Assembly (NCBI GenBank): GCA_030686995.1
Contig: CM060707.1
Span: 79,465,472-79,529,471, forward strand
Source: Artemisia argyi
Lineage: Eukaryota; Streptophyta; Magnoliopsida; Asterales; Asteraceae
Reading direction: 5' to 3'
Length of the DNA: 64,000 nucleotides
In this document: positions 54,139-64,000 of the stretch, in pieces
How positions within the stretch are numbered: the stretch's first letter is position 1
How the letters are laid out: every line of letters starts with the position of its first letter
Position numbers and translations under genes: made by a program
Notes under the pieces: generated by a model
The model's database searches: none
The model's input: only the letters and a program-made list of their open reading frames with translations
Told to the model about the DNA's origin: nothing

Positions 54139-55638
54139 GTGTTGGGGAAGTTATTTGATCAAAAGAAACTCATTTCTAAGCATTTTTATTCAAAAAGTAG
54201 TGATTTTTACTTGTTTCTGGTCACTCTACGCATAAGATTAGTGGAACAGTACAATCTGAAAGCTGTCAACAGTACTATTTGGTCTCCCTACGCAAAACAT
54301 TACTTCTTACGCGTGAGTTTTAAACCCAATGGGGCTCCTGTCAAACCCGTGGCACAAGTAAATGGTCCATTACCATCTTCTGGTACTGTGACACCTTTAC
54401 CAACACGTTGTCGAGTTTTAGACTATTTTAAAACATTCATGAAAGGCATCGAAAACTTGGAAAACGTAATTGAACATCATTCGGAAATAAAAATTGCTAC
54501 TTTTCAATCAGCTTACGAGCGCGAAAAGCGAGACATTTTTCAAAAACAATTTCTGCCTTTAGTTCAAAATTTGCGTCATTGTGCTACTCGTTGGGAACAG
54601 GAACTCCAAAAAGAAGTTAAAGAAATGCAAAACATTTACGCTCTAAATGAAAATGCAATTTTGGGTCAACAACGCAAAAATCTTTTTTTGAAAACAGATT
54701 TTGATCGACTCTTGGAACAAATTCTCACAGCTGATATTTATTTTCTCATTATGAATGATCTCTACTATTCCAGCAATGCTGCGGTGTTTGAAAATTACTG
54801 TGCTGATATTGATTTGCTGATCAAGGAAACTGAGACATTGAAACAAAAATATGAAACGTTGCTTCGAAACAGTGATGATGTGAGAAACAAACTTTCAAAC
54901 GAAAATTGTCAACTCAAACAAAGGCTTGAATGGTGTCAAGCTCAAAGTCTTGAAACAGAATTGCAACTACAAAGTCAAAATGTTTCAAAAACCTGTCAAC
55001 TTTGCAAAGATAATGTTTTTCTCAAAAATAAATGTCTTCAATATGAAAAAGAAATTGCAGAGTTAAAAATTGAAAATGTAGAATGGCAACAAAACCGCGA
55101 TGACATTCGTTATTGAAATGGTTTACTTGAGTCTGATATTCAGGAGAAAAATCACATCATTATTGATTTGAAAGAGAAAATTAAGCTAGTTCAAAAAGGA
55201 AAGTTTGTTGACACCACAGTGATAGCACCAGGAATGTTTCAAATAGACAAAACAGATACGGGTAATCATGCTCAGAGTTCTAATGTTAGCTCTTCCACTT
55301 CTACAGGACTAGTTTCCCCTAAGAGCGTTAGCAACCCAAAGCCAAAAAGCGTTAAGAAGACTAAAAAGACTAGGCTCTGGCAACGTAGAAGAGGAACACT
55401 AGAAGTGCAAGAAATAGAAGCTTACCTTAGGAACTTGAATAAAACTCATGTTGCATCTGATTTAGATTCTAACTTGGCAAATTGTAATCAAAATCTTAAT
55501 GTAACGAATGTTGAACCTTTAAATATTTTGAATATTAATGCATCTTGTGTGTGTTGTCGTCAAAGTGTATTATCTGGTGATCATACTAAATGTGTAGCTA
55601 ATAATCTCTTACGATCAATGGTAAACGCTACATTCTAG
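54139..55638 (+). pseudogene. Element G gag, coiled-coil with C-x2-C-x8-H-x2-C
   Basis: Open from about 54139, but the first in-frame ATG is 54439 (MKGIENLENVIEHHSEIK), so the true start is uncertain. An in-frame TGA lies at 55114-55116. Long Glu/Lys/Leu coiled-coil stretches (54440-55200) precede a Ser/Lys-rich linker, and the end has CVCCRQSVLSGDHTKC, the same spacing as in C's gag. The leader part (54225-54320) contains TTACGCATAAG-type words that also fill the later intron. The frame ends at 55638, overlapping the first pol codons in another frame. Confidence 0.65.
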
Positions 55639-57086
55639 TAATTGTTGATGATTACTCTCGCTGGACTTGGGTTTATTTTCTTTGAAGTAAAGATCAAGCT
55701 CCTCAAATCATCATCACCTTTCTCACAAAAATACAATTTCAGCTACGCAACACAGTAAGAATTGTTAGAACTGACAATGGCACATAATTTAAGAATCAGA
55801 CTCTAAGGTCGTATTTTGAGAAAGTGGGAATTGAACATCAAACATCCATTCCACGAACACCCGAACAGAATGGAGTAGTCGAAAGACGCAACAGAATGTT
55901 AGTGGAAGTTGCTCGAACGATGTTAATCAATGCTTAATTACCAGATTACTTATGGGCGGAAGCTGTCTCAACCGCATGTTACACTCAAAACCGTTGTATG
56001 ATCACAAAACGCCATCACAAAACCCCATATCAAATTGTTCACAAAAGGAAACCGAACATCAGTTACTTTCATGTATTTGGAGCTCTATGTTATCCAGTCA
56101 ATGATCGTGATGATATAGGTAAACTTAAAGCAAAGGCTGACATTGGAATATTTATTGGATACTGTGAAAATTCAAAAGGCTTTCGAATATGGAATCGTCA
56201 TACCAGAGAAATTCAAGAAACAATTCATGCTAATTTCGATGAACTCACTCAAATGGCTTCTGAGCAAAACAGCTTAGGATCCGTATCCAACCGTCTAAAC
56301 TTTCCGGAATCTTCGGCGGAACCGTTGTCACTCTCCCGTCAAGAAGTGGAAACCTTGTTTGCTCCATTGTTTGATGATACGATTGTTAACCGTCCATTTG
56401 AGGCCACACGAAATTCCGCTGCACATCTTGATCAACATCAAGTACCTGATACACCTCAACAAACAACTACTACTATTGGAAGAGACGGTCCTCCAATCAT
56501 ATCACCTACAACAACAGAACAAACCGGGTCCAACTCACAACACTCTGCTAGAGACTCCATACCTTTATCAGTTCCACAAAATGTAGAGCATGACCCAGAA
56601 CAGTTCATCAACCCATTTGCACCGGCTCCACCTGTCCCCGACATTGTTGAGTCATCTACACGCAATATGGGTCCTGCTCACTTGCGAGATACTTATCAAC
56701 TTCATCCTTCGACACACAAATGGACTAGAGATCACCCCTTAGTTCAAATTATTGACCATCCAGATGCACCAATTATGACAAGACAACGCCTTCACACAGA
56801 CGGTGAAACTTGCATTTATGCAATCACAGTTTGTGAAACCGTGCCTGAAAACGTCAAAGAAGCTATGACTTATGAAAACTGGATTGAGACTATGCAAGAA
56901 GAATTCGAATCCTTTCAAATATTAGAAGTCTGGGAAATGGTTGAAAAACCAGAAAGAATCACTGTCATTGGATTAAAATGGATCTGGAAAAACAAACTAG
57001 ATGCAGAAGGAACTGTCATACGTAACAAATCACGCTTAGTAGCAAAAGGATACTCTCAAGAAGAAGGAATCGATTTTGAAGAATAA
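55620..57086 (+). pseudogene. Element G pol: integrase and start of RT
   Basis: Starts abruptly at NGKRYILVIVDDYSRWTW, the integrase core, directly after gag; protease and the pre-integrase region are missing. In-frame stops lie at 55683 (TGA), 55785 (TAA), 55935 (TAA) and 57084 (TAA). Integrase keeps VDDYSR, RTDNG and EQNGVVERRN. The C-terminal block YFHVFGALCYPVNDRDDIGK follows, then a Pro/Thr/Ser-rich linker (56280-56700). RT begins at ENWIETMQEEFESFQ...KWIWKNKLD...ARLVAKG-like SRLVAKGYSQEEGIDFEE. Confidence 0.85.
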
Positions 57087-58387
57087 TTTGCTCCAGTAGC
57101 TAGACTTGAAGCTGTACGGATCTTCTTAGCATTTGCTGCTCATCGGAATATGATTGTTTACCAAATGGACGTGAAAACGGCTTTTCTGAATGGTCAACTC
57201 CGTGAAGTGGTTTATGTCAGTCAACCTGAAGGCTTCGTTGATCCAGAACGTCCCAATCATGTCTACAAGCTTAAGAAGTATCTCTATGTTCTCAAGCAAG
57301 CCCCAGGGCGTGGTATGATAAGCTTTCTAAATTCCTATTGGCTAATGGTTTTACTCTAGGCTCGGTGGATCCAACACTGTTTACAAAAACATACAAGATG
57401 GACTTATTAATCGTTCAAATTTATGTCAATGACATTATTTTTGCTTCAACCAACAAAAATTACTCAATGGATTTTGCAAAATTAATGACAGATAATTTCG
57501 AAATGTCCATGATGGGTGAACTTACGTTCTTTCTAGGACTACAAGTTCATCAATCACCCTGTCGAATTTTTCTAAATCAGTCCAAATATGCTCTTGACAT
57601 TTTAAAGAAACATGGAATGCAAAGCTGTGATACAATGAATACACCTATGGCCAATTCTACAAAACTAGATGCTGATATACATGGGACTCCTGTTGACCCA
57701 ACCAAATACCGAAGTATTATTGGGTCCCTCATGTATCTCACATCTAGCAGACCTGATATTGTATTTGCTATCTACATGTGTTCACGATATCAGTCTAAAC
57801 CAACTGAAAAACACCTCAATGAGGCAAAAAGAATCCTTCGATACATAAAGGGAACCATCCATTTGGGGATCTGGTATCCGAAGGATTCTGGTTTTGAACT
57901 AATAGCTTTTTCAGACGCTGACCATGCAGGATGCTTAGACACGCGAAAAAGTACATCAGGTGGCTTACAGTTTCTTGGAGATAAACTTGTAACTTGGCAA
58001 TCAAAGAAGCAGGACTGCACATCACTGTCATCAACAGAATCTGAATACGTAGCTATGTCTGCTTGTTGTGCTCAAGTCATTTGGATGAGATCACAGCTTA
58101 GAGACTATGGCTACCTATTCAATAAGATTCTAATCTACTGTGATTCCAAAAGTGCCATTGCAATCTCCTACAACACACTCCATCACTGAAAATCCAAACA
58201 CATTGATCTCCGATATCATTTCATCAAGGAGCATGTCAAAAAGGGTACAGTTGAATTATATTTTGTGGGAACTGAGTACCAGTTGGCAGACTTACTCACT
58301 AAAGCATTACCTTCAACAAGGTTTGCTGATTTAGTCCACCAAATTGGTATGCGATGTTTGACTCCAGAAGATCTGGAAAAGTTTTAA
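57087..58387 (+). pseudogene. Element G pol: RT and RNase H, frameshifted
   Basis: 57087-57305 reads [13 protein letters not shown] and [14 protein letters not shown] small frameshift near 57308 moves the frame to 57338-58387. RT's catalytic motif reads YVND instead of YVDD (Asp to Asn). MSMMGELTFFLGLQVHQ and SRPDIVFAI follow. RNase H has FSDADHAG, SSTESEYVA and YCDSKSAIA. A TGA lies at 58187-58189. The end is ADLLTKALPSTRF and TAA at 58385-58387. Dead by several criteria. Confidence 0.88.
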
Positions 58388-59034
58388 AACACAAATGATC
58401 ATCAAACATCAAAACTATCTTTGTAAATATTTCTTCCAAAAACAAAATTAAAAAAATATAAAACCAACAAAAACACAAAAAGATTTCACAAAAAGATTTT
58501 TTCTCTGGCTTTAAAAAAAATGCAAGTACAAACCAATCTTTTCAACACTAATTTATTATAAAAAGTCTAAAATTATTACAAAAAACAAGTGTTGAGGGGG
58601 AGGTAAAGTATTTTAAAATTTTCAAAATGTTTACTTCGTACTTGCATTTTACCAAAAATATTTGTTTTAGTAAAAGTGATGCTTAAAAGGTTTTTCGGTT
58701 TTCTCTCCTTTACTATTGTACTAAATTTTCTATATAAAAGACATTGGTCTAACGTCAAGGGGGAGCAAAGTTATCCAAAGTTGTTCTTTTCTAAATACAT
58801 GGTGTAGCTAACTTAAGTTAATTTGTGAGTTAGTAGTGTATTATGTTTGAAATATACTAAGGTTAAGGGACTTTAGATGCCAAATGCTGAAATTTTTATT
58901 AATCTAAGTCAAAACACATTGACCCCACTTCATTCATTACACCTGCAAAATCAAAAATTACATTTACTTCACTCACCTAACGAAATCAACGGCTCTCATT
59001 CATTCTGCAAATCCAATCATTTTTCATCCAATCT
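58388..59034 (+). other. Post-pol spacer and putative first exon before G's third ORF
   Basis: No ORF. Contains two G-rich words, TTGAGGGGGAGG (about 58593) and CAAGGGGGAGC (about 58757), and AT-rich sequence. The part just before 59035 (CATTCATTCTGCAAATCC) would be the 5' exon if the predicted intron is real. Confidence 0.45.
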
Positions 59035-60361
59035 GTAAGTGCAAAAACGTTTTGATCATGTGAATAAACAATGGTTTTGAATTTCATAAAGATCTAACGG
59101 CCCAATTTGTTTAAATCGTTGAAAATAGAGTTAGGATTTGCGTAAGATTAGAACATAAGATTTAGAGTGTTTTTGTTTGTAATTAGTTGTGGGATATGAT
59201 CCTTAGATGATGCTTAACATGTTTCTAAACTCCAATCGTGCCTAGAAACATCCATAAATGAATATCAAAATTAGGGTTCGTCGTATGATTTGGGTGTTTT
59301 TGTATAATGATGTTTTGGAACAATTAAATTGTTAGGATATTGTTAGAAGTGGTTTAGGAACATGTTGTAGTGGTTTAATTGTTTCAGAAACATGCATGAT
59401 TCATGAATCGTTGATCTAGGGTTCTTTCGCACTAACAGCGATGATAATAAGATTTTGTGGTTAATTTTTGTTATAAATTGGTCTATGTGGTCCTGAGTAT
59501 GTACCTATCACTCGCCTTACTTCCATTACAACCCAGAATCATGTTTGTATAGGTTTGTGATTTATGGTTCATGCGTTCTTATGCATAACATTGAATATGT
59601 GCATGTCTACGCACAAAATATGTATTAAAGTGTTTTGGGATACATTTGGATGTAATATTGATCAGTGGTTGTTGTTTAAAAACTTTCATGAATCAAAAGA
59701 TACAAAAAATTTTCGAAGGTGAATTTTTCAGGCAATCCTACGCAAAAGATGAACTCATCTTACGCGTGAGATTCGACAGTTTGATAAACTTGTCTTTGAT
59801 AAGACAATGTTTACGCAGAACTTTATATCTTACGCATAAATTCTTTCTTACACCTAAGATTTATCTTACGCATAAGTCAATACTTACGCATGAGTTATAT
59901 TTTACGCATAATGTTCAAACCTTTGCTAAAGTTTATATCTTACGCTAAAGAATTTATTCTACGCATAAGATGTAGCCTACGCAAAAGTTTAAACCTTACG
60001 CATAAGATATGCGTTATGCGTAAACTATTGAATTACGCATAATATAATTTCTTACGCATAAGAAATGTTATGCGTAAGATTCATAATCTTACGCATAACA
60101 TTGTCTATTTCCATGAAATTTGTCTAAGTGTTGCAAACTTTCAATTGTGTAATCTCTTGTATTTGATAACTTATATTGTAACATGTTTGTTATCAGTTTC
60201 TACTAAGTTTTAACATCAAATATACAAAGTTTACAATATATCAACACTTTGAACTACAAAAACACCCACTGATCAATCCATTCTTGCATAAACAAGTATA
60301 TTAACAAATGTGCTAACAAATGATATTATTGCAATGTCTATGTTTGTGTATGATCATCCAG
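59035..60361 (+). other. Putative 5'UTR intron of G's third ORF
   Basis: Donor CTGTAAGT at 59033-59040 and acceptor GATCATCCAG ending at 60361, immediately followed by ATG 60362. 1327 bp, AT-rich, no coding features. The interior carries the TTACGCATAAG motif array. Predicted from sequence appearance only. Confidence 0.4.
59730..60105 (+). repeat. Interspersed TTACGCATAAG motif array in element G
   Basis: Around twenty copies of CTTACGCATAAG or variants (TACGCAAAAG, TTACGCGTGAG, TTATGCGTAA), spaced 10-30 bp and present in both orientations near 60000-60095. Related words occur in the gag leader at 54225-54320. Confidence 0.85.
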
Positions 60362-63300
60362 ATGGCCCAACCAGCTAACATCCCACAAGCACCTGCACCT
60401 AATCCTAAGCTCACATGGGAAGAAACCTTTCCCGAAGATTACTCCAGAAAGATTGGAAAGAAAAACTTATGGGTCAACTTCAACAAATTCACATGCAATG
60501 AATCATCTTGCATTGTCGCTATAGATGCCTTACTCTATCACCCTTACAAAATCCTGCTCACCAAATCAGCATCAGTTGCCTGTTTCTACATTCACCAGTT
60601 CTGGCATACTATTCAACTGGACCTTGGAGAAGAATTTTTCACATGCATGCTTCACAAGAGACAAATCACGGTGGACAAAGATATTCTTCATGGCATTCTA
60701 GGTTTACCTGAACTTGGTCCAGATGAAGAGTACGACCCAGTTCCTAATGAAGAAGAGTTGATCGAATGGCTACGGGATATTGGTTACGATGAGTCAGAAG
60801 AAGTAGTGACTAGACACTCAAAGGTCAACACAAGGAATCTTCCACAACCATGGAGAACCATGTATATTCTTATAGCCAAGTCCATGTCTGGCAGAGATAC
60901 CGGTCACGAACACCCCAAACTCCAGCATCTCAAACTTTTCTGGGCTATGGCAAATGTCAAGAAGGTGGATTTTTCTAGCATTATCTGGGAAGATATAGTG
61001 TGGCACATTCAATACAGAACTGCAAACATTCCATTTGTTCGCTACACCAAGCTGCTCATTGAAAGCTTCCTTCGTGAGTATGATGGCATTCCTCAAAGAC
61101 TGGATGATGAAGACAAGAACACATTCAAAAATGAGTCTACTCTTAGGCAAATTAAAAGACTTGAAATTAGTACACGTAAGCAAGGAAAGATACTTCCCAA
61201 GTGCCTCCTAAATGATAAAGTTAAGAAATGCTCGAACTACAAGTACTATGTCCAAGCTATCAAAGAAGATAAAGTTGGGTTCTTGGACGAAATCCCTCTA
61301 CCATCGTTCATGCAGAAAAAGGGAAAGAGAGAAAGTAAGTCTGGCAGCTCCGAAAGCTCTACAAAGACTACCAAACAGCCTCACAAGAGAACTCTCAAGA
61401 TCAGATTACCGGCCAAGAAACCGATCCCTGAACCAGTTCCTGAACCAACACCATCACCTTCTCCAAAACCATCCGACTCAGAAACCGAATCTGATAGAGG
61501 TCCAGTTTACAGCGAAGCTTATAACAAACCAGATGACAATCTAGACGATCTGGACATGTCTCTAGAAGATTGGGACAAAAACATTGATGAATTTGTTGAT
61601 CAAATTGAAAAAGAAACAATTCAAAGACCTTTAACTGAAGAGGATGCTAAGTTGGAAGAAGAAAGGTTAACGGGTAAAAAGTTGAAGGAACCAATGACCG
61701 CCGAACAGGAACAACAAGAAGAGGCTGACACTAACATTGGCTTATCTGTGGAAGAAGAAAATGAACGAGCACTCAAGTTAGGTCTCCTCCATAGCAGAAT
61801 CGACTCCCTTCAAGCTGATCAACCTCCGCCACCTCTGTTTACTCAAACAACCGAGGCTGGAGGATCAAGTAGCATTCCTGAAGCATGAGAGTCTAGCAGC
61901 ATTCCTGAGTCCACTCCAGTTGATCAAACTCAGGAAACGGGAACCACTACTGATTTGATAGTCTACGAATCTCCCAATGTCACACCTGAAGACGTAGAGA
62001 TGCAGAATGCTTCAGAAAGAGGAGATGATGATGTGGAAGACCATATGGACACAGATATTCCACATCTTATGTCTATGGAAGAGATGGAGGCTAGAGAAAA
62101 GGCTCAAGAGGATGAGCTCATGCGAAAAGAAGAAGCTGAAGAGGCAATGCTTGAGGCTATCGAACAGGCAAAATGGGAAGAAGCCATTAGAATGGAGGAA
62201 AGCAGGAAAGCTGAAGAGGCAGCTAAACTTGCTGATGAATTAAAGCTTCAAGAAGAAACAAAGAAAAGAAAAGAAGAAGAAGCTAGAATTGTTGAAGAAC
62301 TAAGACAAAAGGCAGAAGCTGACCTACTTGCAGAAGAGCAGAGACTAAGGGCTGAAGAAGCTATAGTTGCAGATAAGACAGAAGTGCCTAAGGATAAACC
62401 CGAATCACCCAAAGGAGATGATAAAGACACAACCACTAACATTGAATCTACACAATCATCACCTCCTGCATCACAACCTACTCATGACGAATCAATCAAG
62501 AAACCATCCAGAATTGAAGCCACAGCTACATCGAAGTTGATCAAGAGGGCAGTTAAGAGAGTTCGAGACAAGAAGAAAAACAAGCTAGAAACACAAGTTG
62601 AATCACCTGCCAGCCAAGTTGCTGAGTTAACCAAGCAAATGACTACTGTTCAGGAAATGAATACAAAAGTTGACGCCTTCTTAGCCAAAGATCTACAAGA
62701 AGATATGGAAGCTACTTTGGCGGCTCAAGCACCTCAATACATGGAACAACACCTAGTGGCAGAATTGAAAGAAATGTTGAAGCCGATGAAGGACGAACTT
62801 ACAAAGATTGTTGAACAGGCTGTCAAGAAAGTGATTAGAACTATCTCTTTTACTCTTCGAGCTGACAAGACAGCTCTACCACAACAAGAACTCACAGCAA
62901 ATGAATTAGAGGCTTAGCTCTTCAACATATTGGCAAGTAAAACCACCATGACACCTGAAGATATCAAAGTGTAGGAAACTTTATGAGCCAAGATGTCTAA
63001 AGAATCTTGCAGCACTGAGGCAGACAAACTGAAACATCAGAGAGATGATGAAGACCAAGATCCGAACTCACAGGGTAAGAAACAAAAGCAAGCCGAAGGA
63101 CCCTCAGCTCAACAAAAACAACCGGTCATACCTCCTACTACCACAACTTCTACTCAACAACCAAAGGCATCAGGTTCCGGTCCCAAAGCCCATGATCACT
63201 TTGAGTACACCGGCGAAGACGATTTCCCTCAGCCAGACGACATACCAGAACCTTCATCAACAAAGAAGAAAGAAAGGAAAAGAAAACATCATCAGCATAA

Positions 63301-64000
63301 ACCGAAAACCTCTTTGAAAAGCACCGAACCTAAGAAACCGAAAAAGATTCTTAAGTGGCTGGACGAAGACAAAGCTGTTGAGTATTCTTGGTTTGATGAA
63401 ATGATTAAAGCTCAACCACCTCTTGCAGAAAATCAACCACCACAAGATGGTCACACAGTGGAATATGCACAACTTCTGCAGAAGGACTATGGTTTAAAGA
63501 ATATGAGCAAGAAAGAGCTGAGAAGGGTAAAGAATGCTGCATTCAACCTGCTGAAAGACCGCTCGGCCAACTCTGTTGAACTCGAGTATCACCTGGAAAA
63601 CATAGCCCGAGCAATGTCTAACGACATCGACTAGCTAAATCCCGAGTCCAACATTGCTTGCTACTCAAAGAAGAAAGGGCCTTACTACACTGACTGGACC
63701 AAACCTCTACCCTTGGTTGGAAAGCCGAAACAAGAGAAAATCCCCTACAAGTTCTTCTTCAACAACGACTTGGAATTTCTACAACATGGCAGCAAGATTG
63801 AAACAAAGTATGCCACATCACTTACCTTCTCAATCCCTGCTGCAAGATACCTCAACAATGCCATCGATGAAGAAGCCTCCGACTTATTCATCGACAAAGT
63901 TGTTGACTATGACCGGAACGCACTTTATGGATTACACCATTGGCCAGAAAACCGGGCACAGTATTATCGAAGCAGCAGACTCAATCAGACTATGGGTAAT
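60362..64000 (+). pseudogene. Third ORF of element G (envelope position), runs off the window
   Basis: One frame from ATG 60362 (MAQPANIPQAPAPNPKLTWE; an upstream ATG at 60320 would be intronic) to the window end, over 1200 codons. In-frame stops: TGA 61886, TAG 62915, TAG 62972, TGA 62984, TAG 63632. The N-terminal domain (60420-61330) has SVACFYIHQFWHTIQLDLGE, ILHGILGLPELG and LPQPWRTMYILIAKSMSGR, a pattern known from third ORFs of Asteraceae copia elements. A Lys/Pro-rich linker (PVPEPTPSPSPKP), an acidic region, a Glu/Ala/Lys coiled coil (62080-62380) and a C-terminal domain (63640-) follow. No signal peptide or membrane span was found. Function unknown. Confidence 0.65.

Larger units (their letters stand above)
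53541..64000 (+). mobile_element. Ty1/copia element G with third ORF (3' end outside window)
   Basis: Plus strand: 5' LTR (53541-53849), primer site (53852), leader, gag (to 55638), pol without protease (55620-58387), long spacer with putative intron, and a third ORF (60362 to the window end). IN-RT-RH order makes it copia. The large third ORF behind pol resembles the extra-ORF elements abundant in Asteraceae. I do not assign a lineage. Its 3' LTR is not in the window, so the left LTR edge cannot be confirmed by comparison or TSD. Confidence 0.8.

Noticed and set aside
60320..60361. ATG 60320 as the start of G's third ORF
   Set aside because: It lies before a splice-acceptor-like CAG. The following ATG 60362 begins a composition typical of the family.
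1..64000. tRNA, rRNA or organellar genes
   Set aside because: Scanned by eye for conserved tRNA boxes and rRNA cores. Only short primer-site complements of tRNAs were seen.

Overview
The window is repeat-dense plant nuclear DNA. It is built almost entirely from nested LTR retrotransposons (Ty1/copia and Ty3/gypsy). The pol and third-ORF types are those common in Asteraceae genomes, so a daisy-family host is my best inference; no species marker is visible. I saw no rRNA, tRNA, CRISPR array or bacterial-type operon. Almost every retrotransposon reading frame is broken by in-frame stops or frameshifts.

Layout: (1) 1-17595 is a plus-strand Sirevirus-type copia element (A). It has the 3' part of pol, a spacer with a putative promoter and 5'UTR intron, an envelope-position ORF (2961-4070), a second 3' ORF (5063-) and a 3' LTR (16259-17595). 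A second Sirevirus (B, minus strand) sits inside A. Its 3' LTR is 5383-6728, followed rightward by its own 3' ORF (7200-7904) and pol (8896-11775). A 7.6-kb unit starting in A and running through B has been tandemly duplicated: 4138-8426 is repeated at 11777-15956. The duplication was apparently followed by a deletion that removed B's 5' end. (2) 17596-19463 holds remnants: a copia 3' end and LTR (H), and a gypsy primer-site/LTR end (E). (3) 19464-about 46848 is a minus-strand Ty3/gypsy element of the Athila/Tat group (D) with a roughly 4-kb 3' LTR and gag, protease, RT-RNase H and integrase remnants. Two elements are nested in D. C (22254-30400, TSD TAAAT, 387-bp LTRs) is a young non-autonomous gag-only copia element inside D's 3' LTR. 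F (34893-41450, TSD AGATC) is a gag-protease-only gypsy derivative inside D's pol. (4) 46849-53540 is the only stretch that is not obviously retrotransposon. It carries five small ORFs, most of them coiled-coil, and most have TATA boxes. Four of the five have in-frame stops followed by further coding-like sequence. It also holds a roughly 170-bp tandem repeat. (5) 53541-64000 is a plus-strand copia element (G) running off the window. It has a 5' LTR, tRNA-Met-type primer site, coiled-coil gag, a pol lacking protease, and a very long third ORF (60362-64000+) behind a putative intron.

The most interesting observations are these. The two LTRs of C differ by an exact inversion of a 6-nt hairpin loop, and the unrelated-in-sequence LTR of G has the same hairpin geometry just after its TATA box. 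GC-rich palindromic modules from the LTR promoter region recur in front of the 3' ORFs of both Sireviruses. Probable 5'UTR introns lie directly before the envelope-position ORFs of two different copia lineages. A cluster of small, mostly coiled-coil ORFs of unknown function lies in the non-retrotransposon interval. All functional statements rest on reading the sequence and recognising families; no database search was run.
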